This document shows positions 23,508 to 35,494 of a stretch of 64,000 nt of DNA, one piece after another (position 1 is the first letter of the stretch; each line of letters starts with the position of its first letter). The notes beneath the pieces were generated by a model. It was not told where the DNA came from. It saw nothing but the letters and a program-made list of their open reading frames with translations, and searched no databases. The translations under genes and the position numbers were made by a program. Origin of the DNA: Podaxis mareebaensis (Eukaryota; Basidiomycota; Agaricomycetes; Agaricales; Agaricaceae); NCBI GenBank assembly GCA_018524725.1, contig JAEUWP010000436.1, positions 415,700-479,699 of the forward strand, written 5' to 3'.

Positions 23508-26500
23508 ATGGGCCGTAGCAAGCTTTGTGCTCGGAAAGCATCCTGGCTTGCCTTTGGTCTCGTTGCACTTACGGTTGCCGCTGGTGCGACACATGACACG
23601 CTACTGAATAACCAGGATAACCAAAACACCCTTTCGACAACAACTGCTGAGGTATTTCGGAAGTCTTGACTCAGTATAATACGCCTGACATCATTCCCGA
23701 AATCAGACTTCTCTAGCGACACCACTAAACGACGCCATTCCCTCTCCTGATGTTGTTACACTTCCGCCAAGTCAGGAAACACAAAATAAAGCCGTTGTGC
23801 GTGATAACAGTAGTGCTTGTGGACTATTGTTGAACATAATCATTTCCAGGATGCCACCACACAGCAGGAACTTGACCAAGCAGCCGAAGGTCAGGATTGT
23901 CTTGCTTTCGAATTTTCCTATTGCCTTATTCTGTTCACAGCTACTCGTGCCTACAAGCAGGCTACTGCAACACTAGAAACACTCACCGCAAATCCCCCAG
24001 CATTCACATTCGACCCCTCACTCATAACCAATGGAAATTCGAAGTCCATACTGTCATCTTTCTTACCAAACTTCCAGGGTCAGGGTCCCGTTGGAAGTGC
24101 TCTCCGGATACTCATGAAACTTCATTGTTACACCGTCCGGCGTATAACTCTGACCTTAGGGTTGGGCCAGGAAACTGTCAGAATGGGATCCAGAAGAAAG
24201 GATGAGGAACAGCGCGTAAAAGCAATCAAGGTCCTTGACCTTCTATCACATTCTGCAGATTTGGGGAATACGGACGCATTGTTCACTTTGGCAAAGATTT
24301 CTCTGGTAAATCTTTACTTTGACTGTTGGTCCCTTCTCACATACTCATTATGTCGTTCAGTTCCCGCCGACACAACATTTCCCAGCGAATCCCAAACTGG
24401 CTTACGACTCATTCTCCTCACTGGCATCTCGGACCGGAAATGCGACTGCGCAGGCCTACCTGGCCTTCTTCCACGCCACTGGATATCGTAACATGGTTCC
24501 CGTTGATCAAGCCAAGGGACAACTTTACTTTACATTTGCCGCGAACGGTGGGGACAGGGGAGCACAAATGGCACTCGCATACCGTTATTGGAGTGGAATT
24601 GGGACCTCGGAGAGCTGTGAGCACGCAAACGCGTGGTATGGAAGGGCGGCTGAGCAAGGTTTGTCCCTCTTTGTCGCCGTGCTGCGTGTCTTATAGTGCT
24701 TATACATCTTGCGCTGGACAGCTATGGCTAAATATTTGTCCGGTCCCCCAGGTGGTCGGACATTACCTCAAACCGCAACCCGACTCTCGGATTTGACTGG
24801 AGGTATTTACGGACCCGGTGCTAGTGTTGCTTCAACTGGTCTAAATGCGCAACGACCTGCCATCAAAGCGGGTATTGCTCGTGCTGCAGGAGAAACTTGG
24901 GAAGATGTCATCGACTATTACCAGGTGCGTCCTTCGTTAACCATTCCATGCCCGCGAAGACTCACAAGTGTGCCATAGTTCAATGCCGACCGAGGTGAAG
25001 TGGACTTCGCTTATCGTCTTGGTAAAATCTTCTATCAAGGCAGTATCTACCCTTCACCTGGCGGTATCGCATCCGGTAGTGAAGGTGTCGGTGCTATTCC
25101 ACGTAACTATGGTCGCGCCCGGTATTACTTCCTCCAGATAGCACGCCAGGTCTGGCCTCAGGACCCGCCCAACGTGGTACAAGTCAAAGACGAGAACAGG
25201 CCCGTTGGTCATGCTGCTGCTAGTGCTGGATACCTTGGGAGAATGTATCTAAGGGGTGAAGGTGTGAAGCAGGATTTTGCGATTGCGAAGATGTGGTTTG
25301 AGAGGGGCGCGAGCCACGGTGATAGGGAGTGCCACAATGGCCTAGGAATCATTTACAGGGATGGGCTTGGCGTGAAGGCTAATATCCAGGTTGCGATGTC
25401 TCACTTTCTCAGCGCGGCTGGCCAGGACTTAGCCGAGGCGCAAGTGAATGTGGCCAAGTACCATTACAGTGAGTTACTATCTCTTATGGCCACACCCCTA
25501 CAGCTGAAAATGACTAACACCCGAAAGACAAGGGTGAAATTGTACTAGCGACGAAATACCTTGAGGCTGCTGTCCGGAATGGCTCTCCTTTCGAGGCGTA
25601 TTACTACCTTGCGGAGATTCAGGCTGACCAGGCAGCGAATCCCCACCTGCCCCCGGAAATCATCTCGAGCTCGTGCTCAGTCGCTGTCTCATTCTACAAG
25701 ATTGTTGCGGAGAGGGGTGTTTGGGATGAGGATCTCTTGGCTGGCGCTGAGCGAGTATGGATGTCTGGTACCGAACAGGGCAAGGAACTCGCGATGCTCA
25801 AGTGGTGGATGGCGGCTGAGCGAGGATTTGAAATTGCTCAGAATAATCTGGCATTCGTCCTTGACCAAGGCATGTACCCTGACACCAGCTCCTAATTCTA
25901 GGATACTCATGGTATCGTTTAGACAAGAGCATGTTGCGTTTGACAAGATTTGCACCGAGCGTGCCCTCGAATGACACAGCCAGACTAGCCCTTACCCAGT
26001 GGACTCGCGCAGCAGGTCAAAGGAATATCGACGCACTTGTCAAAGTTGGAGATTACTACTATCATGGGCTCGGCGTTTCCGGCGATGAAACTGAAAGTAG
26101 TCGACTGGAAAAGGCCGCAAATTGTTACCAGTCCGCCGCCGACACTCAACTCAGTGCACTAGCAGTCTGGAATCTTGGCTGGATGTACGAGAATGGTGTG
26201 GGTGTGCCGCAGGACTACCATCTCGCCAAGAGACACTATGATCTGGCTCTTGATATCAACTCTGATGCGTATGTGCCTGTGACATTGTCATTGTTCAAGT
26301 TGTACGCGAGAAGCATCTGGCATACATTGAGAGGAGGAAAGGATGGACTGAATTTGTGGAACTCGGACGAAGAAGACAAAGGTGAATTTGAAATTCGAGT
26401 CGCTGCTTGGAATATGTTTTTTGAGCTGACTGTTCGATTGCCATATCAGAATTCGTTGCGAAAACGAAAGAGACGCGGGAAATTGACGATGGCCAAAGGG

Positions 26501-27046
26501 AAGGTCATGGGGACGCTGTCGCTCAAGATGAAGACCGCGGACACCACGATGATGATGATGGACCCTGGTACATGGGAAAGGCCAAAGAGGATTTCCACCG
26601 CCGTCGACAGGGTATCCCAGATCGTAGAGATGAAGACGAAGATCCCGTCCAAGTGAGTATCATTCTAACAAAAGTATCTCTATGATCCTTAAATATTCCC
26701 GCAGTGGGCACGAGACAGGCGTAATGCAGAGCAAGATCGCGACAGCTATTTTGGACCCGAGGATTATTTCGAGGGCGCCTTACGCAATGGACGTATAGAA
26801 GAGGGCGGTGATGATGTTGATGACTTTTTCGAGACGATGATGCTTGTCGCGTTATGCCTGGTTGTTTCCGTGTTACTCTATATCCGGACGCGTATCGTTG
26901 AGCGTATGCGACGGGAGCAGCAGCAGCAGCAACAACAACAAAACCAGCCTGCTAATGGAAACCATGGGCAGGCACCGGCGCAAGAAGGAGGGTTGTTCCC
27001 GCCACCCGGAGATCCAGCGAGGAACGAGTGGGCGATTTTGCGGTAG
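23508..27046 (+). CDS. HRD3: HRD3/SEL1L, ER-associated degradation adaptor with Sel1 repeats
   Basis: HRD3 is the ER-luminal partner of the HRD1 ubiquitin ligase; it receives misfolded proteins and stabilises the ligase. The start MGRSKLCARKASWLAFGLVA plus VAAGATHD looks like a signal peptide. Sel1-type TPR-like repeats fill most of the protein, for example GYLGRMYLRGEGVKQDFAIA, GLGIIYRDGLGVKANIQVAM, GDYYYHGLGVSG and NLGWMYENGVGVPQDYHLAK. The C-terminus has an acidic juxtamembrane stretch rich in His and Asp, then one membrane segment (ETMMLVALCLVVSVLLYIRT). A short cytosolic tail follows with an uninterrupted Gln run of about nine and a Pro/Gly-rich end. This is the expected HRD3 topology. 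There are about eleven introns. Joins near 24,150 and 25,880 are approximate, while the intron before the acidic stretch (G|AA TTC GTT GCG) is firm. Stop TAG at 27044-27046. Confidence 0.9.
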
Positions 27047-27316
27047 TTGATAGCAAGTAATATGATTTAATGATATATTCACGATAGCATTCTTCTATCC
27101 CACGTTGTGATTTAGCGAACGAACCTTGGAGAATTCAAACACAAAGTTTGGCACCCGCCCTGGAACCAAACGAACCGCTAATACCGCTCACGTGGCTGGG
27201 AACGCGAGGAGTCCGGGGATTGACCTGTCCCGTTCGCGAAGTCCTCTGGTCCAAACTCTCTACTCTTTCCTTCATCTCTTACCTTCTGACATATTCCTCT
27301 TCCAGCTGTTTTAAAA

Positions 27317-28235
27317 ATGACGTTTGACGTCCAGTCGCTTGAACCAAAAATCCGCGCTATTCTCACCGCGCCGGGCGTGGATCTGACCACAATTAGCGCA
27401 AAACGCGTTCGAAAACAGTTGATGGAAGAGAACTCGGCGCTGACGGCGGATGTTGTCAAAGACAACAAGGAAGAAATTGACGGTCTGATTTCGCAAGTTT
27501 TCCAAGAGGTAAATACAGACCAACAGGAGAGCGAGGATGACGGCGGGAGTCAATCGAACAAACGGAAGAAGGGGGGTGACGACGAAGAAGGTGATGGTGA
27601 CGAAGACGACGAAGAAGAAGAGGCTCCCAAGAAGAAGAAGGCGAAGAAGGGACAGGAGAAAAGTGACGCGAAGCTTGCCAGGAAATTGTCGAATGAGATT
27701 AATGGCCGAGCTACAAGAGCTGGCAAAAGCCGGAGTAATGGGACCTCAAAGAAGGGCGGGCGTACCAAGAAGAGTGCGACTACGGTCGATTCTGATGACG
27801 AGGGAGACGATGCTGAAGGAGGGAAAAAGAAGAAGAGGGGTGGTGGTGGTGGCAAAGGCGGCTTCGGGAAGGAGTATGGTCTGAGGTACGTTTATGCAGA
27901 TTGATCGTGGATGTGATCCTCTGGCTCTAATTCTCTGGCTCTAACTTATTCTCACTTCAGCCAACCCTTATCAGCTCTCCTTCAGGTGGAGAAAATGTCA
28001 CGGCCACAGGTCGTCAAGGGTATCTGGGATTATATCAAGGGCAATAACCTTCAAAACCCGACTAACAAGCGCGAAATCATCTGCGACGCGAACTTGAAGG
28101 CTATCTTTAATGTGGATAAAATTAATATGTTCCAGATGAACAAAGTCCTTGGAGAGTAAGTGCATGTCCCTCAGTGACTCACCAACTTCGCTGACACTCC
28201 ATAGCCATTTGCATGAGCCTGAAGTCGAAAGCTGA
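27317..28235 (+). CDS. DEK_C and SWIB domain chromatin protein (TRI1/UAF30-like)
   Basis: Proteins with this architecture associate with chromatin; in yeast, Uaf30 acts in the RNA polymerase I upstream activation factor and Tri1 is its paralogue. Three exons (27317-27885, 27961-28155, 28205-28235) total 265 codons, giving 264 residues. Residues 1-60 form a DEK_C-type helical domain (AKRVRKQLMEENSALTADVV). The middle is highly charged and disordered, with long runs of Lys, Asp/Glu and Gly, including KKKKRGGGGGKGGFGKEYGL. The C-terminus is a SWIB/MDM2 fold: LSALLQVEKMSRPQVVKGIW, DYIKGNNLQNPTNKREIICD and INMFQMNKVLGDHLHEPE. The basic runs probably serve as nuclear signals. The frame is clean. 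Confidence 0.9.
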
Positions 28236-28710
28236 ACTCTGCCGTCTGACCTACGATATCACTCTTAATTGTCAAGGACCTATCAATTTCGACTTCTCCG
28301 TAACATAGCTAGGAGGACGTTCTGGGGTTTACCTGTTTATTTCCCCTTTTATGGGAGAACTGCTGAGTTCTCCTGGATCGCTCATTTTTCCCATTTGTCT
28401 TCCTCATATATCTGTATTTTACAATGTACCACAGCGCACCGAAAAATTCTACTTCCATCGTCCGACTTCTACTCGCTGGGTGAACGGCGCTCAAATAAAC
28501 GAAAGATGAAGCTAAGCCATCCTGACTTATAATGCACGAGTTAGATAAACTGACAACTACACAGTTCAATGACTAGTTCCTGAACAGGGAAAGTAATAAG
28601 TCCCGTTATCCGTTGACGAAAACAAATGTCCTCCGCCCTGCGTTCTCTGCTCCTGCAATCTTCCGCTTCAGCACTTTCTCCCCATTACCCATGTCTTTAA
28701 CATCACAAAC
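28236..28710. other. Convergent intergenic region
   Basis: The 3' ends of the SWIB gene and the zinc-finger gene face each other here. I see only A/T-rich 3' flanking sequence and no gene. Confidence 0.5.
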
Positions 28711-29990
28711 CTATTGTGGTGATGGTGCTGTTGGCGAGCCTTGTCCACCTTGTCGCGAAGGCCCACCGCGCTTTCCGCATGCGTTTAGGCGCCCATGTCG
28801 GTATAGCGCGTCCTGTCGAGAGAGCTCCTTGCCACAGCGCGGACAAATGAAACCGCCCTCACTGCCCTGTCTCTCTGCCTTATGGACAGTTGAGCTCTTC
28901 TGGTGCCTCTCGACGTTGTACTTCGTCGAGAAAGGCTGTCCGCAAGTCTCACAGACGTACTTGTGTTTTCCTCCTTGATAATCCACCCCTTGATCCCCAC
29001 TCCCGTCGAACCACTGTTGTGTCCCAGTCCCCATACCACCTCCATGAACCCGCATCACCATTGTCCCACTACCAGGGCCACCAAGGCGACCTTGGTATGG
29101 GTCTGGAGCTGCGGGTGCACTGAATCCATGAGGCGGTGAGAAATTCCAAGTTGGATTTCCTGGCGTCAGCTGACTGAGCACTGGAATCTGAAGCGGTTGA
29201 GGGAGTGCCATCGGTGAGGGGGTGGCCTGGGACGACTTGTCTGAATCCTCCGCCTTGGCATTGCTATCTGGCGGGGTAGAAGATGAAGGATCACCCGCTG
29301 AACGGCTGGATGTACCACTGTTCTGGGGAGGTCGAGAACCGGACGATTGAGAGGCGGAATTGGTAGAGCCCGTTTGCCCAGAGTCCTGGGCGGGCTGCGC
29401 AACGAAGACCTGGACATCGAGGTTCAGGTCATAATTCTCGAGGTGGATTTGGTGCTTGAGGAGTTCCATTAATGCGTCTTTCTGCAGGGTGGGTAGTCAC
29501 TGAATCAACCTCTGGTTCGATGGTGATGAGCTTGAGTGTCCTACCTCGTCGGACTGGTCTCCCACCAGGCCAAGGAGCTTCTGGACTGACTTCTCTGGGT
29601 CGATAACATTGAATACATCTGGGGTCTCCATATTCTGAGTAGCTAGTTCCTCCTGGCTCGTCTTGACCTCCTCCCTCTGCGTTTGCTCGGGGAGGTCTGC
29701 AGGAGTGGCGGCACTGGGCATAACGTCCCGGGGACTGTCAAAGCCAGAATTGGACACCGAAATCCGGGCAGGAATATACAGAGTGAGACGTACTTTGACG
29801 GAGGAGGTTCAGTCCTAGGTGGAGCACCAACACGGGCAGGCGAGTAGTCACCAGCGTGTGCGAACAAAGCCTGCACATGCCTAAGAACTCTGCCAAACTC
29901 CATAATGAACTCTCGCAGGTACGGAAATAGGTATGATCGCGTTTCAGTGGGGATGGGAGTGGGGAGCGGCCGTGCCAGAGCTTTATACAT
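28711..29990 (-). CDS. C2H2-type zinc-finger protein, N-terminus uncertain
   Basis: Three exons are clear. The first (from 29990) encodes MYKALARPLPTPIPTETRSY and a Pro/Arg segment. The second reads DLPEQTQREEVK and ends GLVGDQSDE. The third starts KDALMELLKHQIHLENYDLN, passes through a long Ser/Gly/Pro-rich disordered region, and ends with two adjacent zinc fingers. Finger 1 is CETCGQPFSTKYNVERHQ with a second His six residues later. Finger 2 is CPRCGKELSRQDALYRH, where the last ligand appears to be Cys (GRLNAC). A nuclear, DNA- or RNA-binding role is inferred from the fingers alone. The frame stays open upstream of 29990 to about 30066 (LCAHSYIQVLTEYSIQTM), ending at a good AG acceptor. The real start is therefore probably in an upstream exon that I could not place. 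Confidence 0.75.
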
Positions 29991-31850
29991 TGTCTGAATG
30001 CTGTATTCTGTAAGGACTTGTATGTAACTGTGGGCGCAGAGGTGAAGGGCGCTAGGTGGATCCTAGGCTCGAGATTTGCAATCTTCCACGCATGAAAACG
30101 TCTCAGAATTCACTCCTTTCTTTTGCAAAGACCTTTTTGTCATGATATTCTATCGCAATGATCTCCACTGCTGCCTAAGAATGTTGACTGTCAAATAGAG
30201 CCCTCTGGAAAACATAAACCAAACGAGGAAGCATAACATCGGAGGCCGCTCCGTTGCCGTTAAGCTGACAAGAGGTGGCTGTCTGCAAGAAGCTGGGCAA
30301 GGCATTTCGGGACTCAGGTCTCTGTCGCTTAAGTGCGGCTTAGCAAGGGCTCAGGCCCATTGACTTCCCTCGAATCATAGGCATCTGCGTAACCCTGGAC
30401 ACATTAAAGGTGTTGTGGGCCCGCTTACGGAATTTTTTTGAAGTTTAACCGCCAAAGCACGAGGGGCGTGGAAGCGTGGAGAACAGCGGTCTTCTCCTCC
30501 CCCACTTATTAGCTTTTCTGTCGCTTCGAACAGCAAAAGGAAAACACCGAGTCGGCCTGCAAGCACTACCCTGTAATGAGCTTTCAGCGCTCAATTATTG
30601 CGTGCCATCCACACCACAGATCCAACGAGGCACATAACGAACCAGTTCAACACCACCCTATTAAGTTAATGATCTTCGGATTTTCTATCGACTCGTGTAT
30701 TAAGGTAAAGAACGTGGTACCTCTAGGGAAGTAGGTTGCAAACAAAGGCCAATCCTGGTCAATCCAAGCCCTTAACGGAGGCAAGCCCATTGGGGCACTA
30801 CCCTTGATATACAGCGGCACATCCCAGGGAGTCTATGATTAGATATATGAGATCACATGTCTTCCGAATCGTACAACGTGTAGAACGAGCGATGAGGCCT
30901 AAGGTGCAATCTAAGATTGTAACAGCGGAGATGATCATGATGCCCCCACAACGCACATCTTCGCATCCGCCGAGATGTTCCGCCGTCCTTTTGTTCTTCC
31001 AGGATCCTTGGGCAACGATCATTAGCTAACCTGCTCATCCTCACGAGACGCCTCGCGATCCGCTTCATAAGCTTCGAAAACGTCATTGTGTGGACGATGC
31101 AGCTTGCTGGAAACGATAATCACCGATACAGAAAAATTTTCGCTCATGAGCGCAGTGAAGAAGATATACAGTTAGGAGTCGAGTCACCAGTACCAGTAGC
31201 AACGGGGGGGGGGCGTTGCCCAAGGAAGAACCGATGCCGCAGTGACTATTGGTGGGTGTGTCCCTTCGCGATCACCGTTGGGAAGTATCAGCTGCTCGAA
31301 TAAGGAAAGCGGTGGCGCTTGCGGCTTGACTCATCTTACCATTTTCCGAATATGTAGGCGAAAATTTCAATACCTATTGCAATGGAAGACATGGCCTCCG
31401 AAACCCCAGATCAGAGCATAACATGGACCTCGTACAAGATTCAAAGGTGCGTCCAGCATCACTATCATCTATAAATCTATTAGAGCGGCATCCATGGCAT
31501 CGTTCATGCAGAAAGCGCCTCGCAATCCCCGCTTTACTAGAAATGAAATGATAAATGTGTTAGTTATGACCTACATACCAAATGAACCTGCTTGATCATC
31601 CACCCGGTTGCCCCACAGGAGCTCCCTCAACGAAAATTTATGCCCTCCCATTCGGTCTTCTAATTCGACGGCTGGCAACGGCCTATACCATGATCCTTTT
31701 ATATGGAGCGCACATTCGTGCATATATAAGAAACCTTGATGTGGGGTTTGAAGCTACCCAGGACCTGGCGTCGCCCCGAAGTGTTGAGCATTTCCTTGCG
31801 AATCCATCTGAATCTATCGCCTCCCCACTTTCTTATATCCTCCCATTATC
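29991..31850. other. Intergenic region, 1.9 kb
   Basis: The first about 75 bases next to 29990 are probably coding for the zinc-finger gene. The rest has no gene I can support. It contains a run of G at about 31,206 and the promoter of the double-psi-barrel gene. Confidence 0.4.
31723..31729 (+). promoter_or_regulatory. TATA box of the secreted double-psi-barrel gene
   Basis: TATATAA lies about 120 bp upstream of the start codon at 31851, and pyrimidine-rich sequence follows. It is a plausible core promoter; the transcription start is inferred. Confidence 0.5.
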
Positions 31851-33001
31851 ATGACCAAAATCACACTCTCTTCCCTTTCTTTCATTCTTGCGGGCTTATT
31901 GTCGCTCTCTTCGGCGCATCCCATCAAACACCATGAGGGATCAGATAGACAAGGTGGGAGCAATATAGACTGTGGTGATGGATCTGGAAGGTGGTCTGGA
32001 AGTATGACCGCGAGCAGTTGGAGAGGCAGGCCCTCGAGCGTCTCCGGAAGCAAGCACGGGGGTACCGGGACCGACGCTGTCATGACGGAGAGCGTTATCC
32101 CCACCGTGACCCCAAGCGTGTCAAGGGGTGCAATCAACGGTACATCTTGGGGCCATACCAAAGGTCCTGGCGGAGACACGGAATGCGACGATTCCTCTCC
32201 CGACGCGATCCCGAGTGCATCTTGGGGCCATACCAAAGATGCTGGCGGAGACATGGAGTGCGACGATACTTCCAGCGGTACGATCCCGACTAGGACCGGG
32301 AGCCCTTCTAATGGGGTCCCGCCGAAGAGTTCAGCCGTCTCCAGATCCACATCTGGTAGCGTCCCTACCGAAACCGGAGCTCCTACTAGAAGCCGTTCGA
32401 TGAGCTCTGCTACTCCCAGCGCCACATCCGAGGGTCGACCCGGAAATGGCACAACCGCTACAACCCAAGGAATCGAAACCCAGCGCGAAGCTACCGTCGC
32501 GGCAGCCACATCCGAGGGGGGCGCAAGCTCAAGCGATGGTCGGTCTGGCAAGGTGAGCTTTGGGATGAGTTTCTACGTCGAAAAACACTTGCTGATGGTG
32601 CATGTAGGCTACTTGGTACGAAGTTGGACTTGGAAGCTGCGGTGAGACGGATTCGGATTCAGACTTGGTGGTGGCACTAGCGACGAAAAGCATGTCAGGT
32701 GGAGAGAGTTGCAACAAGGTGAGCGTTTTACGATCACTTGATCAGGAATAGCAGATTGATCATGGTTTGTCTGTAGAGCATCAAGATCACAGATCCCAGC
32801 ACTGGCAAAACCGCCACGGCAAAAGTACGTGATACCTGCCCTTCCTGCGCAGCTGGGGACCTCGGTGAGTTGCTGCTACCGTTCTACGACTAGAGTAACC
32901 GCTGAACTGGGTTTGTGGGTGCAGATATGTCCCCAACGCTATTCAAGAAGTTCCAGTCCTTGGACACCGGCGTGTTTGACGTGAAATGGAACTTCGAGTG
33001 A
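31851..33001 (+). CDS. Secreted RlpA/expansin-like double-psi beta-barrel protein with repeat linker
   Basis: Four exons (31851-32552, 32608-32718, 32777-32864, 32925-33001) total 326 codons, giving 325 residues. The start MTKITLSSLSFILAGLLSLS followed by SAHP is a clear signal peptide with a cleavage site near residue 22. Residues 25-235 are a Ser/Thr/Gly-rich linker, likely O-glycosylated. It contains two tandem units built around SWGHTKGPGGDTECDDSS and SWGHTKDAGGDMECDDTS. The last 90 residues form a compact domain typical of fungal RlpA-like/barwin-like proteins: ATWYEVGLGSCGETDSDS, VVALATKSMSGGESCNK, KTATAKVRDTCPSCAAGDLD and SPTLFKKFQSLDTGVFDVKW. The Asp in GDLDMS is the usual conserved acid of this fold. 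A role at the cell wall or in the environment is inferred; catalytic activity is not established for this group. Confidence 0.85.
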
Positions 33002-35494
33002 GTTTATTTTGGCGGACCTCGTTTGTAGTGCGTTTTTGCACGAGGCTGGTTCTCGTGTGGATGGTTACTTGATATTTGTGGTACATGTAGTTGTGCATGA
33101 CATAGACGACGCGGAGATTACTATTTTGGTTGCGATGTAGTTGGGAACCAGCGCTACGCCTTTTGGAAGAATCTGAAGCTTTGAGGTAAAGAAAGGGTAT
33201 GTTAGGATGATGGAATGTGTCAAGGTACATATGTATGCCATGTTGACACAATGACGTTGATTATGTTGCGGGCCGGATTGTTCCTTGTTTATCTCACAGA
33301 CTTTAGCCCGATTAATTCACTCACCCCGAATTGGAGGGTGAAATCGCAGTCCCGCCAAGGCTTCCCGCCCGTCAAGCCTTGAGAATAGCCGGTCAGCGTG
33401 GCGGAAACAGTAACAAGGGACCCTTTCAGGTCATGTCACTTGAGCTCGACCTTGTTCTGTCAGCCTGGTGTTCGCGTTCGGGTACCACGTAACCTCTGAA
33501 GCAGGCTACATATAGGCTCTGCGCCCGGCTCGTGGAGCCGCCACTGGTCAGTGGCAAAATGTCATTTTGTCATTTCAGAATCATTTGGGCAGTAACGGCC
33601 GCCGGCACAAATGTGCAAAGGGCTGTATACATGTAATGCTTGGTTTGTTTCACATCTATTCTACTTCTCGACCTTTTCTTTAACGCCTGCACCTAGTAAT
33701 CATTTGAATGACAGCGACTCATAGGATGGGATATCCCTTCCAGATTTTATGGACGTGCCTTTGCCGCATCACCCGACGTAGATTGTCTGTGCCCAATATA
33801 CTAGCATAAAGGGACCTACAAACCCGCAGCGTCCCTCGCTCGTGTCTCATGTGATTTCCATCGGGCGACGGTGTCGCACCTGTTATACGCTGTCGTCCTC
33901 AGCCCGCTAAAATACTTCCGCTTATAACTTCCATTCCACTGACACCTCTCATACCTCGCACTTGGACTATAGACAGTATGTGCATCAGTCCTGATGTGAG
34001 GGGAGGCCGAAAGGAGATTTACGTACCTACAATGACGGAGCTCCAACGTGCGAGGTGGTTCAGGGATGGGATCTTGCATATGTTCGACTAGGTTCGACCT
34101 CGGACTTCTACTCAGGAGTCCGCTTTCCCTATCCTCTTCTCCCCTTCCCTGAGTCCATATCGGAGTGCATGACGTTGTCGGCTGGATGCTACATTCTAAC
34201 AGGTACAGCAGGAGGGATATACATCCCCTAACAAATCGCGCACTTGACTTCGTGGAAAATCAAGTCTGGGACCTCTCTACATACACACCGTCGCATTCTC
34301 TCTTGGATTAGGGATATCCCCTTTCAAAATCTAAAAAATCTGGAAGTATCTTTAATGCTGGAGTCGAGCCGAGAGGAGTTACGACCTGCTGCGACCAGTC
34401 GGGCATTACGGCAGATCTTTCTCACCACACCCTTTGGAACCATTGGTTCTACCACGCTCCCGTTCTTGTCATTGTACATGAGGTTTACTGGGTGGAGGGG
34501 AGGGAACGAGTGGAATAGATAAGGGCTGGAAGCGAAATTACTCTCATCGAGTGATAGACGCCAGAACCAGTTTCGCTGGGTTTCAACTGACGTGGTTATC
34601 GGATCCGAAAAATCGCAGGCACGGACGCACACACGAACGAGTCAATCCGAATACACTCAAAAGTCGGCCGCTGGTAATGGTGGTGGTAGGGTCATAGTAC
34701 TTACTAGGGCCTTGAGCTTGAGGAGTGGCTGCGGAGTGTGAACCCTTTCGCTTACAGGCTGTGTACCCTTTGATGACTCCTAGTTGAGAGTGCTGCTTCC
34801 TTGAAGGTCGGGTGAGCGTTGTCGGGTCGAATTCGGGTGAGAGATTATAGGTTGTAACCCACATATCCAGCTATGGTTATAACCCTTGGGGGTAGACCGC
34901 AGAGATCGGGTATGTGGTTGACTCGGTGAACTGACGCTCGACAGGTTTCGCTTTTACCGCACTCTGGGTCTTTCGAGGATCGTTTGTGGGCGAAGCGAAG
35001 CAAGATTTCTGGGTAATGGAGCCGGAAGGGTGGTGGTAGTTTGATATCTAATCGGTATCAATTGATATGTCATGTACTTCTAATTCAGTTCCTGATTTCA
35101 TCTGTTGTGTGTGCACTGTGAACTGCCGAGGACACGTTCATCTCATTTTGTTCACTAATGGGTCTATTAATAGGGCGTTTATTAACGGGGACAAATGTTA
35201 TTCTAATCCCATTGGCGCCAAGGTTCGTGGTTTGTGGGCGTCGCTGGAGCGGAAGCTGTCACTCAGGGGGTGGGTAAGGCAAAAGAGGAAGGACAATGTT
35301 TCGAAAGCAGTTCTAGAAGCATGTAGACAGAATTGCAAGCGTGGTGTGTGGCATAAAAAAAGCAAGGTGGTGAACCGAACGCCAAGAGATGTGCAATAAG
35401 AGCATAGAGTGAAAACGAACGCACTAGAGATATATGGTATGTACGTGATAATGCGGAAAATGGAGGCGTGTCTGTGTCGTAAACTACTTACACC
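33002..35494. other. Gene-poor interval, 2.5 kb
   Basis: I see no convincing coding exon, RNA gene or repeat. Several short frames on both strands show no motif and do not splice together. GC content and CpG are like the flanking genes and unlike the transposon island. Confidence 0.4.

Noticed and set aside
27550..27855. Minus-strand Ser/Pro/Phe-rich frame
   Set aside because: It is the antisense of the low-complexity Lys/Asp/Gly region of the SWIB gene.
31814..32551. 245-codon minus-strand frame opposite the secreted protein gene
   Set aside because: It is antisense of the repeat-rich linker exon; the plus strand has signal peptide, introns and a known domain.
34080..34120. GTTCGA-type words resembling a tRNA B box
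   Set aside because: There is no matching A box, acceptor stem or anticodon arm at the right spacing.
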